Assembly (NCBI RefSeq): GCF_026914185.1
Contig: NC_070558.1
Span: 124,001-188,000 of the forward strand
DNA: 64,000 bases
From: Puccinia triticina
Taxonomy: Eukaryota > Basidiomycota > Pucciniomycetes > Pucciniales > Pucciniaceae
Reading direction: 5' to 3'
Shown here piece after piece: positions 54,532 to 64,000 of the stretch (within the stretch, counting starts at the first letter, position 1; the number at the start of each line of letters is the position of its first letter). Under the pieces are notes generated by a model. It saw only the letters and a list, made by a program, of their open reading frames with translations, had not been told where the DNA came from and did not search any database. Both the position numbers and the translations under genes were made by a program.

Positions 54532-54890
54532 AGGACCCTGGAAACCCCCTATAGATGTGGGTAACCAAAAATCCAAGATTTTGGCAAAATTCATACATTG
54601 GGGGGCACCGGGGAATGGTTTTTTTTGGCTGATTCATACATTTTCGTGCCTATGCCTGGGGCAAAATTGCCCCGGAGAGCCCAAAGTCCCCAAAGGTAAG
54701 CGGGGTTCTGCGGATTTTAGGGGATTTAACTGAGTATCAGCAGAAATCCATACATAAATGCCATCTTTGGTGCGGACCCTTTTGGGTTCCATACCCCATT
54801 CATACCAATTTCGTGCCTAACATTTTGCAAAAAAATGTAAAAATTCATACATTTAGGTTACCCACCTACATCGGGGGTTTCCAGGGTCCT
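54532..54890. mobile_element. MITE family D, intact copy with 8-bp target duplication
   Basis: Terminal inverted repeats AGGACCCTGGAAACCCCC... and ...GGGGGTTTCCAGGGTCCT extend inward to GTGGGTAACC / GGTTACCCAC. The 8-bp sequence GGAAGCAC is present on both sides (54524-54531 and 54891-54898), which indicates hAT-type mobilisation. The interior repeats TTCATACATT words and has no gene. The element is 359 bp. Confidence 0.9.
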
Positions 54891-55822
54891 GGAAGCACAG
54901 TGGTGATCTTAGCTTATGTACATACAATGTGTCAATTTACATACAACCTAGAAAGCATGCAGATTTGTTGGTCCACAGGATCTACAAGCAATACAGCCTT
55001 GTGAATCCTTGTGCAGATCCATTTCTTGAGAAGTCACTTTTCATAAATTTATTAAGAATACCTTGAGGGTGATACAAAAATTCTGAGGAGACAGAATTGT
55101 AGAGGAGATGTCAAAGGGTCAGAAATCTGTGGCTCAAACCTTTGAAGGTGCTGGGGGTGGAGCTATTAAAACGTTAAAAAACCTTACAGCCATTTGGTAC
55201 TTTCTGCTCCCCTATGAAATTGGGGATAATATGCAAGTCCCTCCCTGCGGGAGGGGCCGCTTCGCGGCCAGCCACAGTGAGCCTCCCACCAGGGGGACTT
55301 GTGTTAAGTTAGAGAATTTATAGTGTGGTGCAATCTTTAGATATCATTGGCCGTCCTGAACACATATAAATTTGGTGTTATACCCCGATCACCTCCGGTG
55401 ATAAGTCGCGCAATTTATAACTGAATTTGGGGCGTCCAAACGGGGCCTTAGTGGACTCTTAACTTCCCACAAATAAAATATTTTCTAGTTTTGGCATGGT
55501 TGAGCTTCTCATACATACTCAAATATTTGCTTATTTATGAATATGTAGCAGCTTCTGTCCAAACTGAAACACCCCTTTTTGGATGATTCTGCCCAACAAT
55601 GGTCAGACGCTGGTCCCACTGGAGCGGAAACCATCCGATGAATATGCAAAGTGCGTTTGGGTTGTGGGTCGGGGTCCAGTAAGCCAAAAGCCTGAGAACA
55701 CCGGAATTTGTACCTGCCTCCAAGTTCCCCTCATCCTACATATAATTCATTCAACCCAGCCGAATATCAACACCCATCTGCTACCGAAAGCCAATTCACC
55801 CATACCCATCTGCTATCTCGAA
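54891..55822. other. Upstream region of the arginine methyltransferase gene
   Basis: The distal part contains the GC-rich micro-element at 55234-55301. The proximal 500 bp should hold the promoter. No gene. Confidence 0.45.
55234..55301. repeat. GC-rich foldback micro-element (family GC-A)
   Basis: A 68-bp unit bounded by CAAGTCCC / GGGGACTTG with internal GGCCGCTTCGCGGCC. It is the reverse complement of 11698-11766, with a few changes. Confidence 0.75.
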
Positions 55823-57799
<1,977 letters not shown>

Positions 57800-58247
57800 A
57801 AACCACAGGTACTGATCTCACCAACCGGTCAGACAATCCCGTTGCCAGATACATTTTCCCCAATCCACATGCGCCCCCTCCCTTTCCCTCGTTTTGATGC
57901 GCTCATGCTTTAATAACCTTGTTCGCTTTGATTCTGCTACATTGAACTTGTTTCTTACCAAAAAAATACACTGAACAACATCTACGGGAAGGGAAACTGG
58001 ACTCGTCACAAACTAGACAACACATGAAATAAAACTGGAAGCCCACATCCTCCGATAAATTGCAGATGACATTGATATTCGCGACAACTTAACTCAAGTT
58101 CAGAAATGCACATTATGCAGTTAAAACTCGATTTCGAGGACGCCTGGCTGGCAGTACCAAGCACATTGATGTGATTGCTTGGATGTACAAAGAGACTAGA
58201 TACAGGTTGTGATGATTTCTATGGGACTGAGAGAGCTTTGCGGAGGA
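57800..58247. other. Convergent intergenic region
   Basis: 448 bp between the stop codons of HMT1 (plus) and the P5B ATPase (minus). It should contain both 3' ends. No gene or repeat was recognised. Confidence 0.6.
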
Positions 58248-61200
58248 TCAAGGCGTGTCCATGTTATCAGCAATAATTTTATACCGTTTGCGGTCTCGTT
58301 TGGATGAGCCATCGAGACCAAACAACATGTTCCACCTTTTCCGCAGCAACTTCGATTGTCCACCAACCCATAGAGCAATTGGTTGAGTAGCATAATTCTC
58401 AAAGATCCAACTGGAAAAGATGTTGAAAAAGATCCACAGGAGCAACTCTAGTCGGAGCGCATAGTCCAGCGAAACTAACTCGAGTAGGTTGAAAAGAAAA
58501 CCTGAGTCGACGAAGAGCAGGTTGAGTGAAAACCCGCCAAGAATTAAGAGGCACAACACAAGCAGATCTACCGGAAAGAATTTATGATTATTAGTCCACC
58601 GCGCAGCGCTCGGCGTAAGTGTGATAGGATTCAGACTAACAGTTCGAAAAGATTGGCTTCCGATAAGGAGGTCCGACTGAGAAAGTGGCAGCGACTAAAA
58701 TGTATTGAAAGATTGAGACGAGGAAGAGGGCCGAATTTTCCTGATTAGTTGTCGGTAGTTTTTCGCCATTCGCCGGAACTTGAATTGGTTCGTGCTGCGA
58801 AGCAACCCGCAAGAAGACCAGCAACTGGATAGTGGAGTTGATAAGGACCTGGCCGAGAAGCGAGGTGAGTACTCTCTTGGATACTAGGTTCGCGGTGGGT
58901 CTTTTGGCTGCTATCCTGCCATAGGGGTGCGTTCTTCCCATTGTGACAGCAACCGGGATGATGATAAATAAATCAATGTACAGGAACTATAATATCAGAA
59001 AGGTGTGATTAGTATTGCTAAAATAACCTTGATGCAATTGAGAGTGTAAACAAAAACCTACCTGAAAGTCTCCCAATGATGAAGGTAGACTATAGAGTAG
59101 AGTGATTGTGGTGAACTGGATGAGGCTGTAAAGGGCCATGTACTTAAAGCATGAAAAACTGGTGACCAGAGCGCATCGACCCTCTCTTATGAGTTCGATA
59201 AAGCAGGTAATCTCAGGTTGTCGGCTGGTGAATGGAGCAGCCACAGAGGCTTCGGCTTCTGAAAGTGACAGACCAACATCGGCTGCTTTCAAGGCACCGC
59301 AATCGTTGGCCCCATCCCCGCAAAAACCAACGGTGTAGTCTAATCCTTGTAGCTGCTCCACCAATTCGTGTTTTTCGTCGGGCGACATCCGGGCAAATAT
59401 GACACCTTTGTAGAGCATCTGCAATGCACCCACCGGGCAATGAGCATGTAGACAAAATGGTACGCGGAATCAAAATACACTAACTCTTTCAATGGTTTCG
59501 AGTGAACCATAGTCCATAATCCAACGAAACACATCGCCGCTGACTGCAAGCACGTAATCTTCAGACCGGACAGTTGTGGCACGGGAATCCATGGACCTTG
59601 TATCGCTTCCTTCATTTTCATTAGGAATAGGCTATCCAGACGAGGGAAGAAACAAATGATACGGTCAGATGAAGAGATCGTGAAGATCAAAGATTGTAAG
59701 GAGTCTAACCATGAGCGAGTAAGGATCTAGGAGAGCAGACTCATTATCGATGTCAAACCATGCGATACTTGAATCCGCAAGACTTGATGAGCCTAGGAAA
59801 ACAAGTTGCATTAGATCAACTTGATGGTCGATGAAGATGATGATGCCAGAAGACGCGTACCTGAAACAAACGTGGGAAGGTAAACACGCATAGACTCTTC
59901 TATCATACCACAATCTCGACCGACACTGATGGCAGTGCGGATGTTATCCCCAGTACACATGCGTACACCAATGTGTGCGTTCTTTAATATTTGGATTGCG
60001 GGTTCAGTCCCTAGCTTCAATTTATTTTCGAATATAACAAATCCAATAAATCGAAGTTCAGATTCAACCTGCGATCTCGTTAGCCGCTGTGCTTTGATCC
60101 ACGAAAGTTTGGGAAAAGATTTGGCTGCCACAGCGATTACACGGTAGCCATGCCGCGTATAGAAGTTCAAAAACTCATCGTAATCTGCCGGAACTATAGA
60201 ATAGGAGGGTTTAGAGTCATCGGTGGATAATGATAATGGTAAGCCAAACTATACTCACGCGTCTCTTTCATACAAATTTCCACCATTGCTTCAGGGGCGC
60301 CTTTGACGTACGCCTCGATAGTCGAGGATTTGAGTTTCTTGACCAGAACACTCATCCTCCTCAACTCGGATGCGAAATCGAAAGTTCGAATGATTCCTAA
60401 TTCTAGAAATCGGGTAGATTTTAAAGCATCTTCTACTTCAAATGTGGAGCCACCTGGCGGTCGTACGATGGTTTGAACTAAAGCAGCTTGACGTTCAATC
60501 ATTTTAGGGGTTTCTAAAAAAAAGAAACAAAAAATACCAATTAGTAACAATGGGTATGCGACCTAGCTGTGAGATTAAGGAATGTCGGAGAAGGAGATTT
60601 ACTATGTGGTTGTGACGATAGCAAAATTTGATTCTGATCTGGCAGATTACTGGGACCTAAACTATCACCAGCTTCTTCCATTGACCAGCCTGTGAATTCG
60701 AACATGCGCAAGTCCAGCGGATCCCCTATGATTTGACCGTTCACAGCTTTTAACCCATGGCACGTAGCAAGTGCATGGACTAATGGCGTCTTGAGGTCCT
60801 CAGCACCAATTACAGGTACATTATTGATTTCGTCGTAAAGTTCACTAAAGTTGCCATCCGATCTATCGACTGTCCTGACGCCAAGAATATCAAGCCCTTC
60901 TTCGGTCAATGTGCCTGTCTTATCAAAACATACCAAGTTAATTTTCCCTCCAATATTAACCCGGTTGGGAGATATACAAAATATGTTTCTTTTGCGTAGG
61001 CGAGACATAGCAAAGGTAGTGCCGATCGACATGGTGGCTGGTAACGCGGGAGGGACGACGATGGTAATCAAGTCAAGCGCCCGAACCATTATCGTACGCC
61101 AGTCGATCCCCATTCGCAAGAAATTGATCGAACTTCCTATGAATCCGAAACTAGCTATGAGGGCCAAGGCCCCAATGAATCGAAAAGAATCCCGGTAAAA

Positions 61201-63771
61201 AGCGAAGTCCATGGGTTTGGGAAATAGCATCGATCGGACCAAGGCGCCTTTTGTAGTACTGAAACCAGTCCTGATGACCATAGCTAGAGCTGCATTTTCA
61301 GAAACCGAGCCTTTCGACCGAGCCAATTGGTTGGCTTTGCGAACTCGGATGACGTTGGTCCCACAAAACAAGATGTGCTTGGCGAGTGCCGGAGAGGGGT
61401 CACCGTTTAATGAAGTCATCAAACCCAAATTGGAGCTGGGGAGCGCAAACTTTGACACCGGCACCGATTCACCTGTGAGCATGGATTCGTTGACGATGGC
61501 ATCTCCTGAGAGTAAGAGCAAATCTGCTGGAAAGGTATGGAGACTAGTTTCGGATACGTCGATGACGTCGCCAGGAACAAGCTCGGTTGACTCGGCGGAT
61601 TGCCCTTTCAACGGATGCAGAGAGGCTGGGTTACCTCGCGTGCCAATATCAAAATGCACTGGATACGGAAATGGAATCACCTACAACTAGAACCCCGTAG
61701 AACCTTAATCGCACAAGTAAACCTCGAAAGCTCGCGCATACGAGCAAGGGTCTGGGTACAAGGCAGCAGCAAAATTATGAAGGGTTAGGCTGACTGGTGG
61801 CTCCAAGCATGCAATAAAAACACCAACTCTTTTCATATCCATCAATGTGGATAGTACACTGATCACACTGATCAATGCGATGCAAAAAGCATAGTCTAAC
61901 AAATGGAATTGTTAGTACAGGAATGATGGATTGCGAAAGGATGGGAGACTCACAGTAATAGTCATCGGCTGACCATAAGATGATTGAGGCGATTTGAAAG
62001 ATATAGAACGGATGAAGAACCTAGAGGAGTAAGAGCTCGGATTAGAAAAAATGGCATACATACAACAAAAACAACGAAGACTAGAAGTCATGAGATAGGA
62101 AGTAGGACTTACTTCGTCCATTAAAAGCTGCGATGTGCTTTTACCAACCACTTCTATGATATTATTGCCAAATAGTTGGGCGCGATGGAGGCTTTCTTGT
62201 TGGTCTAATCCCGCAGCAAGATTGGCTACAGATGTCGACCATGCAGGATCCTGCCAGTCACGAGCCCTCATAAAGGCTTGAGTGATAGGATGCAGCAAGA
62301 AACGATGGTAGCGAAAGTCGATATAGCGAATCTCTGTTAAGTACAACTCGGATAGCCGCTGGTTGACGGCCACTTGGGGTACCGGACCAATAGGGTCAGG
62401 ATGCGAAGACGAGACGCCCGTATTATCACTTAAGGAAATCAAGGGCTCGTCTTTGGTGGTCGGAGGGACTCGGAGGCTCGGAGGACAGAGCGTAGAAAGC
62501 TTGACGGGTTGATTGAAAGTGAGTGTTTGAAGATCAATTATGTCCGGCTGGCCATATTCGGTGTAGGCCACAACGTGGGAGGCTTGATTGAACGGTTCCA
62601 AAATTCCCATCTTTAATCTCCAGGCTACTTTCCAGCGTCCTACCAGCCATAGTACGCCAGCTGACATGACAGATCCTAGCCACCAGAGGGCGACTCTCCA
62701 ACCGACAGACCTCCAGCCAAGAAATTGGACCTGCAGGTCATCTTCGATTATATAAACCGATTGAGTTGATAAACGCTGTGCCTTGGTCATTTCGATGTCT
62801 GAGGGGTGCCAACTGTGGGACTTGATGCCCGGCAGAGGATGAGTGAGGGGTATAACCTCGATGCGATGATCATTTAGGCCATCCGTTCTTCTGTTGAGTA
62901 GGGAAGATTCGGATGATGAAGGATCCGAATTGGACGTTGAAGTCGAGTTTGAGGAAGCCGAAGATGAGCGATCAAGGCTATCAGTCTCGTCAGGCCAGCC
63001 ATCATCTGACTCATGAGACGTGTTTGCTGCAGCTGACCTCGCTTTGGATCGGTTTGATTTGAGGCTACGCCAGGTAGAGCTTTTGATGGATCGAATCGAT
63101 CTACTCTGAGATTGGCGTCGTTGTTTGTTATTGACAGTGTGATAATGATAGTTTTCACGATTGGAACTTGCGCGAGAGTCTCTACTGCGGGATCGACCCT
63201 TTCCCTTGAGAAAGGCAGATAAGTTGTTAAAAAATCCAGACTCTGGCTCTTCGGTGGGAGTCGTTGGAATATGGTCTTGAGTCCTGGTTTTGGACAAATC
63301 GGCTCGACGACGCGAAGATGCCACGCTAACGCCTGCCTCACTTTTCCGATCATCCTGTGCCCGGTGGGATCGATTAGATTTACTTGGGGCGCGACTCCGT
63401 ACAGATCGACTTCCGATAGATGGTTTCCTTCGACTTGGGGGACGAGAATCACGAATTGAAGTTCCTTGCCTTCGACTGCGAGTGCTCCTGCATGACCTGG
63501 AGTCAAACCGGCTATCCAAGTGCATCGTCGTGACACTACTGGGGGTAACTTCTGCAACGGGGCCTGAAAACATCGATCCATCTGGGTCGTCATAAATAGG
63601 GAGATCTTGACTTTCATCGGCTCCAGACGGCTCAGGTGAGCTAGGATGATCCCCTCGGTCGTCGAATTGGAAACCATACACGTTATCTTCATCCTGGCCA
63701 GCAGTTGCCTCATCTTGATGGCGAGACGGCCTGGCGGATGTGGAATCCATCTTGCCAGCGAGCTCCGACAT
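58248..63771 (-). CDS. YPK9: P5B-type cation-transporting ATPase (Ypk9/ATP13A-like), 12 exons, about 1574 residues
   Basis: Proposed exons on the minus strand are 63771-62113, 62020-61954, 61895-61828, 61751-61694, 61634-60603, 60513-60259, 60193-59861, 59792-59710, 59631-59485, 59418-59062, 58986-58641 and 58567-58248; phases agree throughout. A Ser/Arg-rich cytosolic tail of about 320 residues precedes the P5 N-terminal signature ([20 protein letters not shown]) and the first membrane segments. Core motifs: TGES (about 671), PPALP in membrane segment 4 (about 802, typical of P5B rather than P5A), phosphorylation site DKTGTLT (D845), [17 protein letters not shown] and GDGANDC (about 1268). 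The C-terminal membrane bundle ends at the stop 58248-58250. Family knowledge: P5B pumps act in vacuolar/lysosomal membranes, with polyamine export shown for ATP13A2. The start codon at 63771 is tentative because the frame stays open to about 63804. Confidence 0.92.
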
Positions 63772-63849
63772 GCGCTGGTAAAATCGGGCTGAAGTTGGCA
63801 ACAAACATTAGTCCACTGCGATAAATTGATGGTGATAAGAAGGACGTAC

Positions 63850-64000
63850 TTGGTTAGAGATGACTGGCTTTCTCTTCCGATATATCGATTGGCTTCCTGG
63901 AAGAGTTGAAGATGTTCGGGTTTATGTTGTATGCGCCGGTCGTTTGCTAGTGCTGCACAGCAGTTGCTGAGTTTGTCGGGATTGTGTGCTGCTGTGGAGA
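63850..64000 (-). CDS. Partial exon, cut by the window edge
   Basis: The minus-strand frame reads STAAHNPDKLSNCCAALAND, then RRIQHKPEHLQLFQEANRYI and GRESQSSLT before a GTACGT donor at about 63850. It looks like real coding sequence. It could be the first exon of the P5B ATPase gene, but its splice phase (2) does not fit the only good acceptor (CTTCAG, phase 1). It may instead be the last visible exon of another gene. No family was recognised. Confidence 0.35.

Noticed and set aside
62874..63713. 279-codon minus-strand gene overlapping the ATPase N-terminus
   Set aside because: It is a shadow frame of the Ser/Arg-rich tail of the P5B ATPase; the ATPase frame has the expected P5 signature downstream and a consistent splice phase.

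Overview
The window is eukaryotic and fungal. Its protein-coding genes are split by short introns (about 50-190 bp, GT...AG). The recognisable genes are fungal housekeeping genes, and about two thirds of the window is transposable-element debris. The transposon families (hAT with subterminal GGGTACC-type repeats, Ty1/copia, Ty3/gypsy-type gag, many foldback MITEs), the compact introns and the candidate secreted proteins fit a basidiomycete rust fungus (Pucciniales, Puccinia-like). That assignment is inference from sequence style; no species was identified.

Positions 1-35 kb form a nested repeat landscape: a broken hAT transposase split by an LTR-like insertion (1-1928), a palindromic minisatellite (2.87-3.47 kb), a Tc1-type relic, a large inverted repeat (5.7-6.7 kb), three MITEs (7.47, 8.00 and 8.87 kb), and a nearly complete hAT element (9.3-13.5 kb) carrying a nested palindromic MITE. 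One small host gene (13515-14546) starts 40 bp from the hAT end. Next come a SNF2-helicase relic, a gag-bearing LTR element on the minus strand with a 969-bp LTR, a gene for a Zn-cluster-like protein with its cysteine halves in unusual order, and a long copia polyprotein (24904-29190). The copia copy carries an integrase catalytic Asp-to-Asn change and a stop in RNase H, and it is joined head-on to a second retroelement. A third retroelement fragment follows (30.4-31.9 kb), then dispersed LTR and foldback families.

Positions 36-42.4 kb hold three genes that all begin with a signal peptide and match no family I recognise: a 103-residue cysteine-rich protein (minus strand), a 297-residue protein and a 395-residue protein (both plus strand). 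This looks like a small cluster of candidate secreted effectors bordered by repeats.

Positions 43.4-47.1 kb carry the tRNA wybutosine-synthesis gene TYW4/PPM2 (methyltransferase + kelch + JmjC) on the minus strand, with a palindromic MITE 78 bp upstream of its start codon. Positions 47.1-55.8 kb are repeats again. Positions 55.8-57.8 kb encode a PRMT1/Hmt1-type protein arginine methyltransferase (12 exons). It converges on a P5B-type ATPase (Ypk9/ATP13A-like, 12 exons, 58248-63771) on the minus strand.

The exon models for six host genes were built by hand. Each keeps one reading frame through all junctions, and most use canonical splice sites. Repeat family relationships come from matching copies inside this window only.
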